A program made the position numbers and the translations under genes. Of a stretch of DNA of 64,000 nt, positions 44,286 to 56,500 are shown one piece after another; position 1 is the stretch's first letter; each line of letters starts with the position of its first letter. The notes under the pieces are model-generated. The model made no database searches and had not been told where the DNA came from. It saw only the letters and a list, made by a program, of their open reading frames with translations. Source of the stretch: Batillaria attramentaria (taxonomy: Eukaryota > Mollusca > Gastropoda > Batillariidae); NCBI GenBank assembly GCA_018292915.2, contig JACVVK020000005.1, forward strand, positions 4,055,001 through 4,119,000, in the 5' to 3' direction.

Positions 44286-47200
44286 TGTATTGTGAGAGAG
44301 AGAGCTTGTACAAGTGAATCGCCAAAACCTGAGTGTTCATGGTTTGGTGAAAGGTAATGTACAGCTCGGTGCGAGCGATTGTATGTCGCGGATCCCCTTT
44401 GGAGCTATACAGAAATATCTCACAGACAGGTCTGATTCCAAGAATCCCCTTTGCTGCCCAAGAAATGAACAAACATTCATCAAAAGAGATTAGGCTAAGT
44501 GCATAGTGTGTGTATACAATTCTGATTGTCTAAGTGTGTCTGCTGGATTGACCTTGGATCCAAAATTCAGGCCTGAAATGATGCTTGCATATATGAATAA
44601 TTATTTATGACTAATTTTTCTTTCTTTAATTCAAATGTCAGTTGTTGTGTAATTATAAATAAACAGACTTTGTTGACAAATTTGGGGGGAAATGAGATAT
44701 TTTGGGGCAGTTGTTGTGATGTGTATAAACAGTTTGTATGTAAGAATTTCGAAATGCTTGAGGAGATAGTAATCTCCAGTTTGTGTGTTAGCAAGGGAAA
44801 GTTTGTGTGTGTTGAAAATTGTCATGCATTTTCTGTTGTATAAAACTTTTGGGTGAATGTGAACAGTCAGGGTTTTTTTGTGTTAATTATATTGCACCTT
44901 GAATTCCAGTTCGTTTAAACCTATTTTCCTAGCACCAAATGTTATATATGTGTGAATGCAAATTAAAGAAACGTTTGAATTTTGTGAATGAGAGCAGACA
45001 TAATTTTCTAATTTTTCCCTTTCCCCTGTAATCAAGTTTCACAGAGGGCATGGTTATCCATTCCCAAATAATTCGATAACCCTTGTTTTCATTTGTTAAT
45101 TGCACCAGTATTACACACCAAAATATTTAATGCACTGGTCAGATCACAGTGCCTCAAGCCGCAGCATTTATACTGCTAGCGATATAAAATCGCTTGTTAA
45201 CTTTTTGAAATGGCACATTGTGCTTTTCACTCAAGGTAGCCATTTGGGTCTGCCACTTTTGTATCAAAATGCTATGGGATCTAACAGGGGAATTTCAAAG
45301 ACAAAGTGCATGTGAATATCAGATTCAACTGTGGGGGGTGCGGCATGGATTGTATTTGGCTTTGGATGAATCGAGCACTTGAGTGCCCTCCCTTCCTTGT
45401 CCCGTCCCCCGCAACATCCTCCTTCACAACTCTCACAGGGTGTTTGTCTGGTATGCAAACGATATGGGCATCTGTGGGTTATGTATTCTGCATGTACGCA
45501 CTGGCAATACTATACACCGCAGCAATGTGTGTAGGTGACAGGTTTGGCTGTTTTTGAGGCTTTGAACACATTCATAGACATACCGGTATACATGTATCTA
45601 TTCTATCATACTGTTAACTCAGACTCATGAACATTTCCAAAACAACTGTCATTTGCATAATACAGACACATGTACATGTATATATGTTTTGGAATACATA
45701 TGAATTTGAGTATTATATGGATTTTCAAAGAACATTCCTGAAGTGTCCCCACTGGACAAGCAATAAAATACGGCAAAATAAGTCAGATTGGTTAGTCCGT
45801 GTGTGTGCGTTTGTTGATGGTATTTTTGCTTGTTTGTTTGTGATGATAGTCAACATGTATGTGTATGGGCAATTCCTGTGGTTGTTTGCTCAGACTCATG
45901 CTTAATTGACAGCCCTTGGTTTACAACAGTTTTGTTCAGTAGTGTGGACTTGGTGGGGTCAAATACAGATTTGTGTTGCAACATTGAGCTGTACGAAAAT
46001 ATACATGTTCCGGGGGCATTCTAGGGATGTTTAGTAATTTTTTTCTTTCAATTTTGTTTGTTTGAAAAAACACTAATGGTGATGTAGACTTGTGTAAAAC
46101 TAACAAGTATAGAGGCTCATCTTTTGCTGACTTCAGAGTCCCAAGCATAGGAAAATTTGTTTGTCAGTCACCTGTAAATGAAGTGGCCAAGAATATTCAC
46201 TTGACCATACTTCGCTATTCATACCACTGTTCACAGGGACAAAAAAGAGAGAGAAAAATTTCCCTTTTGTTCTTTAATTGTGAGGTTGTACAGAATGTGA
46301 GCCAGTGTTGGAAATTCTGGCTCAAGTTTGGATCAGTTGAGCTGCAGATTAATTTAAGTTGCTGGCTTAGTGGGCAGACAGTGGTGTACACATACATTTC
46401 TAAATATTTTTCAGTTTGTGCAGGGGTTTCTCATGCACGGTCACAAACATTTAAAAAAGGGAGGAGGATGTCTGTAGAAGTATGTAGTTGGGTTTGTTCA
46501 CAGTGGTTTATAGCCATTCTCTCTCTCTCTCTCTGCAATAAAAAGTAATGTGTATACTGACTGCAGGATTTGCATGTGTGCAAGTTTCACTAAAAGTGAG
46601 TGCTAGTTGTACATTCATGAAACATGTAAAACAGCAGTGAAAGTTATGTGGTTGTCAGATGCAAGATGCACTCATCATATTTTACACTATGACTCTGTCA
46701 TCCATTTCTCATTATTTAGTTTCAACCTTGTGTATATGTGTACCAGTGCTGAGCACTGAATAGATCATACATGAGAACATGTCATACAATGAACCGTCCA
46801 TTGTACTTACCAGTATTTGCCTCAGTTTCTCCCCGTACATACTGTATTACTTTTTGCCTCCCTGCCCCGATCCCCCCTCCCCCCCCCCCCCCCCCACTTT
46901 TTCTTTGTTCTTTGTGGGTTTTTGTTTTTGGACTGGAAGGAGACGGAATCCTATCTAATGACCTCTTGATCGATATTGCTTATCAGTATTTTTATTATTA
47001 TTAACTTCATGGAAACCCCTATCACATCCAAGTGTTCCATGTCCGTTCAGTTTACATTCTGATTTAGTGATCTAGCACAGTAATTTGACTTTAATAACAA
47101 AAAAAACCAAAAACTATTAGCTGCTGTTCATGTAAATATTGTATTGAATGATATGAGAAAATTAATAAACACAAGGTTGACTTTGCATTTTGTTTTTACT

Positions 47201-47469
47201 GTTTTGTTTGGAGCAGCAACGAGCAGGGATAATTTATAAACATACATACATGTGCAAGTTGTAGAACGAAGGTGTTTGGCAACTAACACATCAGTTCCTC
47301 AGTGCTGTAGATATATATTCACTGTGTATATTTGTATTGGTGAGAGGTGGTGACTTATGGGAGACGGAGGGTGTGTGAATGTCCGTGCATGCTTGAGCAG
47401 CGAGTCCTGTTTGTGAGAGCCTGCATTTTTTAAGTACTGTTCTTATCATTATTACACAAGAACTCATAC

Positions 47470-47475
47470 AATAAA
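47470..47475 (+). terminator. Poly(A) signal AATAAA, plus strand
   Basis: AATAAA faces the minus-strand signals that begin 9 bases further on. It is the likely distal signal for PPP4R4. Confidence 0.55.
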
Positions 47476-47483
47476 ATTTGAGT

Positions 47484-47500
47484 TTTATTTATTCTTTATT
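47484..47500 (-). terminator. Cluster of minus-strand poly(A) signals
   Basis: TTTATT on the plus strand at 47484, 47488 and 47495 gives three AATAAA signals on the minus strand. They suit the end of the zinc-finger gene. Confidence 0.55.
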
Positions 47501-48353
47501 TCCATAGCAAAGTTGCTGCTGTTGTTTCAAACAATGGTACAGTTTATACATAAGTTACACGATCATGTACACAAAATGAGTATGATACACAGTTCAAAAT
47601 CCAAAATGACATGAATGACCTGGTACAGAAAAATATACTAAGCGTACTCCCACATTACCAGAATACAGGAGCCCACTTCTGATGTGATGTTCATGTACCA
47701 TAGAATTCAATTTCAATCTTGCTGTCATGTTCACAAAGAAAATCCAACTATACACACTAACATCATCAAGTTCTGTACACGACATTTACAGTTTGTACAA
47801 AATTATTGCAAACGATCTCAACAGAAAACTGACTTGAATTTACATGCACAGGAACGTTCCTTTAGAAATGAACACATGTGGTTAGCTTGCCTATGTTGAT
47901 GAAAAGAGGAAATGGCAAATTATTCCATGAAAAAAAAAAGATCTTGGTGTCAGTCTTCAAATTTTACCACTTCTACAGAATGAAACGGCATCCAGGAAGC
48001 AACAGGCAACAACAAAAGCACATCAATGTTAAAACTACCTTCACAATTACTGGCACTTTGAGTCACAAATATTGAATCAGTGCTTAAAATTGTCCAGACG
48101 TTACGCTAGGGCGTGCTCCTCAGGATTTTTTTTTATATTTTAAAATAGACTAAAATCTGTGCAATTTAGTGCAGTTTGGCAGGAATTTAAAGGAAGAAAT
48201 CTTAAGAGGAAGAAAATCTTTTTGGAGACAAAGTTTAGAATTCAAAGAATTAATTAGCATTACTTAGACTAAAATTTGTGTAATTTGGGGACAACTTTAG
48301 AGTCAGAAGGTGAAACATTTTAAGCCCTGATGAATGACGACAAAGTCCAAAGT

Positions 48354-48680
48354 GTGGTCTAGAGTTAACACTAACAACTGGAAAGAAAGAAAGAACTATG
48401 AAGAAGAAAAATCAATGTTGAACTCCCTTTTGCATACTACTCCCTCCGCTTGTTAACTGGCACTTTCAGTCACAAATTTGAAATACTGAACGCAACAAAG
48501 GCCATAGCGTGGTCTAGAGTTAACACTGACAACTGGAAAAAAAGAAAGAACTATAAAGCAGAAATTTCAATGTTGAATTCCCTTTTGCATACTACTCCCT
48601 CCGCTTGTTAACTGGCACTTTCAGTCACAAATTTGAAATACTGAATGCAACAAAGGCCATAGCGTGGTCTAGAGTTAACA
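48354..48680 (-). repeat. 155-bp tandem repeat, about 2.1 copies
   Basis: GTGGTCTAGAGTTAACACT recurs at 48354, 48509 and 48664. The intervening TGCATACTACTCCCTCCGC and GGCACTTTCAGTCACAAAT blocks are almost identical between copies. Confidence 0.95.
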
Positions 48681-49833
48681 CTGACAATTACAAAAGAAGA
48701 ATAAAAGATTTTAAAAAGTTTGTGGTTACAAAAAAGAACATTACCGGTAGACCTAACTAAGTGTGAAGTCAAAAAAAAAAAGTATGGCCCAAGTGGAAAA
48801 GGATGTTTACTTTTATCTCATGCTGGTTCAGTGCCAGGAGTAATCAACGAAAGAATTTCATAGCAAATGAGATTCATAACTGCCACAACCTCATCATCAC
48901 TTGAAAATTGAATGGTTTGAATGCAAGAGGAAACCATTTGCACTGGGGGAAAAAACAAAAAAACAACAAAAAAACCCTGAAAGCCTGTAGTTTGTGCGTA
49001 TCACAAACCACACCGTTCTGCAGCAGAAGGGAGGTAATGTCACACAGCAGAATTTGCTCTCAAAAAAATTGGAGGTGAAGCAAATGGACAAAGCAGTAAC
49101 TAATATATTAGCTGATCTGGTGGGGAAAAAATGTACCTAAAGTTTCACAGATTGTATGTCAAGCTCAGAGTCAGACAAACTGTTTTTCTATCCTATTATC
49201 TTAGGCAGTCGAGATTAGACCTCCTTGTGTTACATCTTGGTGCATGCATAGCGGGGCTACACAGACTCGGAATACGTGTGTCAATGCCAACACGTGCAAA
49301 ACACTGAATATCACAGTTGGATGCAACACCAAAAACAGAAATAATCCAAACAACAGGACGCCTTCTCTCTCCCCCCCCCCTCCCCCACCCCCAAAGCAAG
49401 AATGATGAAAAACATGCAACACCCTTTCCGAAAATGAGAAAAACAGCAAAAGACAGCACTGGTCTGTCTTGTGTAAAAACTAAAAAGGACACAATCCCTA
49501 GCCATAAGGGGGACTGCCAGCAAGCTTTCCAGTTGTACACAGAGCAAGTATTCGTGAAATTTACCATCTTAAGATAGAAAGGAATCACCAATGACCTTTC
49601 CATTTTAAAAACACCACCCATTTCATGAGGCCAAAGAAGAAAAATCTGATGCAAGTACTATGAGTACGAGTAAGAGTGTTGTAATTTTGAATGCAAACCC
49701 AAAACTGGCAAAAAAAATAACAGTTCACAAAATCATCTGAAAAACTAGGAATGTTCTGGTAATGGCCTGAATTTTTTTCTGAATGCTAATTTATTGCTTT
49801 TTGATAATTATTAACATTAACATTTATTTTTTT

Positions 49834-49924
49834 AACTCTTTGATGATGAAGCACAATTTCTGACACATGATTTCCTATAGGAAAGGAAATAGTGTGTTAG
49901 AAATTGTGCTTCGTCGTCAGAGTT
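49834..49924 (-). repeat. Long hairpin in the zinc-finger 3' UTR
   Basis: Arms of about 43 bases (49834-49876 and 49881-49924) pair with a few mismatches around a CTATAGG-like centre. AGCACAATTTCT and its complement are exact. A transcript from either strand would fold into a long duplex. Confidence 0.9.
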
Positions 49925-51596
49925 AACTTAAAAAAAAATTCTCATGCATCTTTTTATCAGCACTGTACAGAGAGAGAGACAATACAGCGAGTTTGTGTGC
50001 TCACACTAAGAATCTGCCAGGAGAGTGCCACCACTAAAAACGCACACTACCAAACAGGTCAAGCACTAATTTACAGGTGAACAGCAACCAATGAATTTAA
50101 TGCTTTATGTACATGCTTCATGTCTTTGTAAGCTCACTTGGTATAAACTTTCACAAATGACAATAAAACTTGCCATTTCATGATAAATTACAGAATACAG
50201 GTGAAACAATGCTCAGAGTACCCCCCCCCCCCCCCCATTATATTGCCATATAAATTATCAACATTCTTTTACATTTCTAACAATTTTTTCCCACTGCACA
50301 GAATCAAAAGCAAATACAAAGGCTCTACCACACATACACCACAAAGCTGGAAAATTGGAAAAAACTAAATTTTATACAAACGAAACACATGTCCAATAGA
50401 CAAGCCAATTTTTTTCCCTAACTAGAATCATCCCCAAAGATGAGGTAAAGGCATGAGGCAGAGATTGAAAACCTTGCACAGATGGATCAAGGCACAATGA
50501 TGACAATCTGCTTGACTTTCACAATTTTTCTTTCAAATGCCATAGCAAATAATGCTTGCATAGATGAATACACTCACATCTACTGACCTAGTCTAGATGT
50601 ACCTTTTAATTTAAATTTCCTGTTCAATGGAGTGTTTACAAAAGCACAGTAACTTATCAGAAGTTATTTAAGTTAGTTTCTTCCATTTGATGTCATGTAT
50701 GTAGCACCCCCCCCCCCCAAAAAAAAAAAAAAAAAAAAATTAATAATAATAATAAATAAATAAAATAAAACAAAGAAAAATGTAAGGGGACCCACCCAAA
50801 AAAAAGTTAAGGAGACAATTTTACTTCACACACCCCTTTCTTAGTCTGCCAATGGTAAATCATACATGTTTTATAATCAGCCATTTTCTGGTGCTGGTCC
50901 CTGAACTTAGCAAGTTCATGGCTTCGCATCAGACCATAGCTGAATCATTCAACATCAAACAAGTAAAGATAGATACTGCAAATGACACAAAACCTCTAAA
51001 AACAGATGTGTCTCTGCAGAAAGGATCTTCAAGGCTCTTCACCCTTAGCAAAACCATTCGAGGTAACGCTGATGTCACATAGAAGACATTTTAGTGCAAA
51101 CGAACATCAAACACATTCTTCCTATCCCTGGTGTCACACTCGCCTACGTGTCTTTGCTGTAATTTTCCATCTTGCGTTCAATGTTTGTTTGGACTAAAAC
51201 GTCTCCCATATATAACATCAGCCGAAGTCTTCAGTCAGGGAGAACACAAGAACTGCACACCGACCCTAACCGGCTTGCAATCCGTTCCCTGGTCCACCGG
51301 TATGTTCTTTCACAAATTACGTCAACTTTTTAGTTGCTGCTTTAACAAGTGGTAGAAGGTCACAAGAAAAAAAGCAACACTGATGCTGACAGGTATACAG
51401 AACGTGAGCCTCGAACCACCGGTACCATCAGAACCATTCATCATCTCTTGCCCCATGGTATGAAGTCAGAAAGGCGTGCCAAAAATAGCACAAGTGACAG
51501 TTCACAGTTCCACATACATGTTCACAGCATACTAGGCTTTCTCTGACTTTCAGTGCTTTCTTTCATGTTTACTTACCACTTGAACTTCCCGTTACG

Positions 51597-52319
51597 TTAA
51601 CGCTCTACGATGCCAATGGGCACATACACGGCATCCTCTTCTGAACCACTCACGCCTTCCTCCATCGCCTCCTGGGCTTGAGCGCCAGCCATCTGCATGC
51701 TCACAATGCCACTGCCTGCAGCAGCGAAAGTGATGGGTGGCAAGAAGTAGGTGGCAGCAGGTGAAGCCATGGACATGTTTGAAGCGTTGATAGGAGCAGC
51801 CACGGTGATGGTGTGAGGGGGGATGGAGGCCGGCTGAGTCACAGCATTGGCAGAGAAAGTGATGAAAGGAGGCGGCGGGGCGGTCACGATGGTGTGGGCA
51901 GCGGGAGACGTTATAGTGGCTGAGGGGTGGGCAATGGAGGCTTTGGGGGCTGGGGGTGCTGGATTGACCACCGGCATGGACGAGGGGCTGCTGACAGATG
52001 CGGAGCTGCTACCCCCTGTTCTGATTTTCCTGGTTCGAGCCTGGGGTGTCTGGAGGAGAGAGTTGGGGTGCGGCTGCATGCTGCTATGCACCTCAGCCTG
52101 CGTCTGCACAGCATTTGGTACCTCTCCAGGTGACTTCTTGTAGGGCTTGGTGCGGACTTTCTGGAACTCTTCGTTGCTCATGGGATGTATGCCAAACACT
52201 GTCAGCAGCTTGCCATGACGGGTCTTCAAGTGACGCTTGTACGTGTTGCGCGTCTTGAAGCGGCTGTGACATTCTTTGCATTCAAACGGTGTCTCACCAG
52301 TGTGTCGTCGCAGATGCTC
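51597..52319 (-). CDS. Zinc-finger gene, last coding exon
   Basis: Acceptor GTTTATCACAG. Begins EHLRRHTGETPFECKECHSR, completing finger 3 and holding finger 4. HGKLLTVFGIHPMSNEEFQK follows, then a long low-complexity tail, with TAA after VER. Confidence 0.93.
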   Translation of the reverse strand, partial: EHLRRHTGETPFECKECHSRFKTRNTYKRHLKTRHGKLLTVFGIHPMSNEEFQKVRTKPYKKSPGEVPNAVQTQAEVHSSMQPHPNSLLQTPQARTRKIRTGGSSSASVSSPSSMPVVNPAPPAPKASIAHPSATITSPAAHTIVTAPPPPFITFSANAVTQPASIPPHTITVAAPINASNMSMASPAATYFLPPITFAAAGSGIVSMQMAGAQAQEAMEEGVSGSEEDAVYVPIGIVER

Positions 52320-53474
52320 CTGTGATAAACAGAAAAATACAGTATATATACATCTGTATGGAGAACTGTACAATACTAATGTCCTCCAGATCCTGCTTAC
52401 AACAGCACAAAACTTGGGTGTGCATAGATACTCCCCCCCCCCCCCTCCAAAAAACAAACAAACAAAAAACAAAAACAAAAACAACTCAAATACACATGCT
52501 TGTCACTGTCAAGGAAGAAAAATGAGAGAACTGAAGAACTGTCATAATCAATAACACATAAACCTAACAATGGTCTAATTACAAAGAAAATCACACATAC
52601 TGAAAAATTAGCAAACAGTTGCTTGCACACAGAGAAAGAGTATTTAACATTCAGTTAGATTTAACATGCAGTTAAGATTTAACATGCGAATAAGACAACT
52701 TAGATGGGCACAGTGAAGGTAACAGCTACTTACCTTGAAATGACTAGGGTGGCGGAACTTGCGACCACAATCTTTACAGGAAAAACGGCTCTGGTTGTTG
52801 TGTATCAGCATGTGATAATTGAGGCTGTGCTGACGGGTAAAGGTTGTGTTACAGATGACACAGACAAAGGGCTTGATACCTGCAAAAATAATGAAAAGCA
52901 CTGGCTCTGATAAAAATGTTTTGACAACTGAGCATTTATTTAGCCCACTGATACATGCATACATGTATGTGTACCATCTACTTTTCCAAGGCTGCAAACA
53001 AACCTGACTTGGCTACCTATGGAAAACAGAATTTCAGGAAATACATTTGTTACACCCCCCCCCCCCCCCCAACACAAAATGCCCCAAAACTACAAAAATA
53101 AACCCCCCCCCCCCCCCCCCCCGAAACAAAATGCCCCAAAACAAAGCACAAAATGAAAATATCCTGAATAAAAAACAAGCAGCATCCAACAAACAAAAAT
53201 AAAGAACAAACTGCTATCAAAGTGTCCATACACACCAGCATGGCTTCGGTAGTGGTACATGAGCGTGGCACCTGCTGTGAAGGACTTGTCCTTGCAGATC
53301 TTGCACGCAAGTGTCACCTTGTCGTCTTTCTTGCGGCCTCTCAACTCACGAATACACTTGAGCGCAACCCGCTGCACAAAGATTTACACACATTTTGTAA
53401 GCACATTGTAATTTGTAACATACGTTCCATGAAAAAAAAAAAAAAAAAAAAAAAAACAACCCTACAATGTATTG

Positions 53475-53520
<46 letters not shown>

Positions 53521-56500
53521 ACGTGCATGCATGCGTGTTAAAGAAAAAGTACCCTTTCATATTCAGCAACAGTTTCCCTGCTGCTTTTGGCCATTTTCTT
53601 GCGTTTCTTTGGAGTTGCTACAGCCGACTCTTCGGCCTCACTGGCGGAGACTTCCTCTTCCGGCACCACGAGTCTCCCGCGACTGGCAAGTGCTGACTTG
53701 GGCATAGGTGGGTATGGTTCTGTAGAAACAAATATGAACCTTAGAGAATGGAACTCCAAACAAGCTAAAAGACAGTATGTTTGTTAGTAAGCAAGCGTCA
53801 CAGTCCATGCTAACTCACTTATAGTCTGTGAAACCCTCATCTCAATCAGCACAAGTTTGCAAGTTTTCAAAGCATGAAAGTTTTGCATTACAGCTGTGAA
53901 TCGGAGATGAGGAATTCATGCTGGTAGTCACAACATTTGCCGCATGTCACACAAAGAAGTGATGGTGTTGCCTGCTAGCTTGTGACTAAGACAAGAGGCT
54001 GGGTCAATTCCTTGGCCAAAGGGAAAGTAGCCAGTTCAGACATTAGAATTTCTTGAATGGGGGTTTATTTCCCAAGCACTATAACCCCAGAGCATGATCG
54101 ATTAGCAGCAAAGACAGTGTACAGACAACTCTGGTTAATAACCAGGGTAACGGCCAATGAAGAAAAACTCACTTTCTCCCGAATGTCCAGGACCCTCCGA
54201 GTTTGCTCCGCCAGGACGACCTCTGCGTGGAATGATTTCTTCCGAGCTGGCCATGGGGACTTCACTAGCTGAGAGATGGGACAGGGGAAGAATTGGCACA
54301 GACTTCTTGCCATCGCTTGACTGGGCGCTGGAGCACGAAGCTGAGTCACTCAGTCCATCTTCTTCCTCGTCAAAGTCTTCCTCATCCTCTTCCCCGCCAC
54401 TGCTGTGAGATCCCCACGATCCGTCTGGGTTGTAGCGCTTGCCAAACACAGTGGTGTAGGTGTGGTCCATGAAAGGCTGCTGGCAGCTCATAGTGTCCAC
54501 AATTGCCTGCTTCTCCTGATCAGACAGTTGTTGGTTGCTCTGTGCCCCCGTCTGTGAGCTGGTGTGTGCCGACTTGCTTCCCTTCTTACTTGCCGGCTTC
54601 CCGTCTGAAGAATTGGATGGAGAGGCACGACCGTTCTGCTGCGACTTGCCACCGCTTTCATCAGGTAGCGAGCTGTGCGCTGTGGGCTGCCTGGCTCTCG
54701 ACTTTTTCTTTGGCCGCTCAGTATCAGGGGTTCGTCGGCCTGATTTTCCTACACTGGAATCGCTTCCCACCGGTGAGGCTGGCTGTTCCACAGTAGCATC
54801 AGCAGTCCGCTGGTCGTCAGACGTATCTTGCTCCATGTCATCTTCAGATTTGCTGGACTTGATGGAGGTATACTTGGGTTTTGTTGTCCGGTGTCTCTTG
54901 GATACTTCGGAACCTGTTGCAAGACTACGTTTCCTCTTCTTGGCAGCTTCTGCACGAACATTAGCAAGCCATTTTTACTTGTCAAACGATCTGATGTTGA
55001 TGGTTCACATCTGCACACTATTCCACTTATTTCACTTTTCAGTAAATTATACACAAAGACTTCTTAGGTGAAAATGCTCATTTGCTGTCCTCACAAACAC
55101 ACAAAAAACCTGAACCACCAAAGACTAAAAACAATCAAACCTACATACTTCCATGAAAGTTAATGCACCTTTTCAAACAGTACTAGGCTTCAGAAAGAAA
55201 TAACATCAGTGCAAAACACAAACTGTTTTCTGAAACCCGAAAGACGATCAGTCATAATTACCCATTTCCTTCTTTCTGCGCACTGTTATTGGGATGGCAA
55301 CAAACTCCTGCTCAGCAGCATCACAATCTGCAACAAATGTTATTGTAAGTAAGGGCATAGTTTCACAAAACGTTGAGACAAATGAGGCAAGACATGCTAT
55401 TTTACTTCCGGTTTCTGACTCTTGAGTTCTTCAACTCACTTCTTCATTTACAGAATCTAAGTCTCACACTGCACAACAGCACACAAAATGTCAGGAAATG
55501 ACTTTTGTGCTGACCACGGAACACCATGCTTCCAACATTAGAGGATGGAACAAGTGGATTTTGTTCGACCCTACAGAGTGGTGAAGCCTGGCTTCCTGCT
55601 CAGTTCTAGTCTCAGCCGGTACAGCTGTTTTTGGCACCTGTGCTGAAAATGCTAGTCCTGGTTTATATGTATAGATGTCTGAGAATCTAATCAAGTTTCT
55701 CCTCTTTGCCGCATAAACTTTGTCTCTCTGCTAGACAACTGTACAGCCCACATTCAGACTGGAGATCGGTGGAGAAGGGTCACTGCCGTTTTCATGTTTT
55801 AACCCAGGATGAGAGAAGTTTTGAGCTTTGCTGGTCTACGATGGTCAGCAGCAGCAATTGTTGCTCTACATCTTTCCAAGCCATACCTGCAAACACTTTC
55901 AGTGGTGTGAAAATTATATAAACGGCTTACCAGACTTGTGGGCTAGCATTTTGATGTGCAGCAGCAGGTGGTTGATCATGGAATTGCGCGCTTTCGTCTC
56001 ATTGCCGAAGCTGCTGATGCTCTCCTGACATTTGTCGGGCATCAAGTAGCAAGTGAAGGTGTAGTTGCGGGCCATCTCATTAGCAGTCATCTCTGCAAAC
56101 AGGCTGATCAGGGCTTTGTTTGATAAAGCCTGGATCTGGGCCAAGGTCACCTCTTCCAAGGACTGAATGCTCCTCTTGGTAACCTGGAAGACATAAAACA
56201 ACAAATTTATTTATTCTGTTATGACTATCTTTCTTGTTCCGAAAAGCAAGGAACCCGCGCTGACCGTATCAAGCACTCTGCTTTTTTGCATTATATATAA
56301 GACTAAGAGAGCTTAAGCCAATCAGATGTGCCTGATGTGCACGACACAGTGGAAATGAAGACCACAAAATACCGACATACAAGTAATTGTAAATCCTAAA
56401 CCCGGAAAGCGTAGTTTTCGCAGGCCTGGCGTACAAGCGTAAAACCGACTCAAATATACGCCAGGATCAAAAGGACAAACACGCCTGCTATTAGTAGAGA

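Larger units (their letters stand above)
42384..47480 (+). other. Probable PPP4R4 3' UTR
   Basis: About 5 kb without a credible reading frame. It carries C runs (42661-42678), T runs (43413-43436), GT and GA microsatellites (44156-44285) and AATAAA signals near 46543, 47163 and 47470. The last is close to the opposing signals of the minus-strand gene. Transcript extent is inferred. Confidence 0.5.
47501..51596 (-). other. Probable 3' UTR of the zinc-finger gene
   Basis: About 4.1 kb with no exon-like frame. It holds a 155-bp tandem repeat (48354-48680), a long hairpin (49834-49924) and C/A runs (50221-50236, 50706-50760). The extent is inferred from the stop codon at 51597 and the poly(A) signals. 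Confidence 0.5.

Noticed and set aside
45100..46548. Several 60- to 150-codon plus-strand frames
   Set aside because: They lie in the presumed 3' UTR and show no motif or plausible composition.
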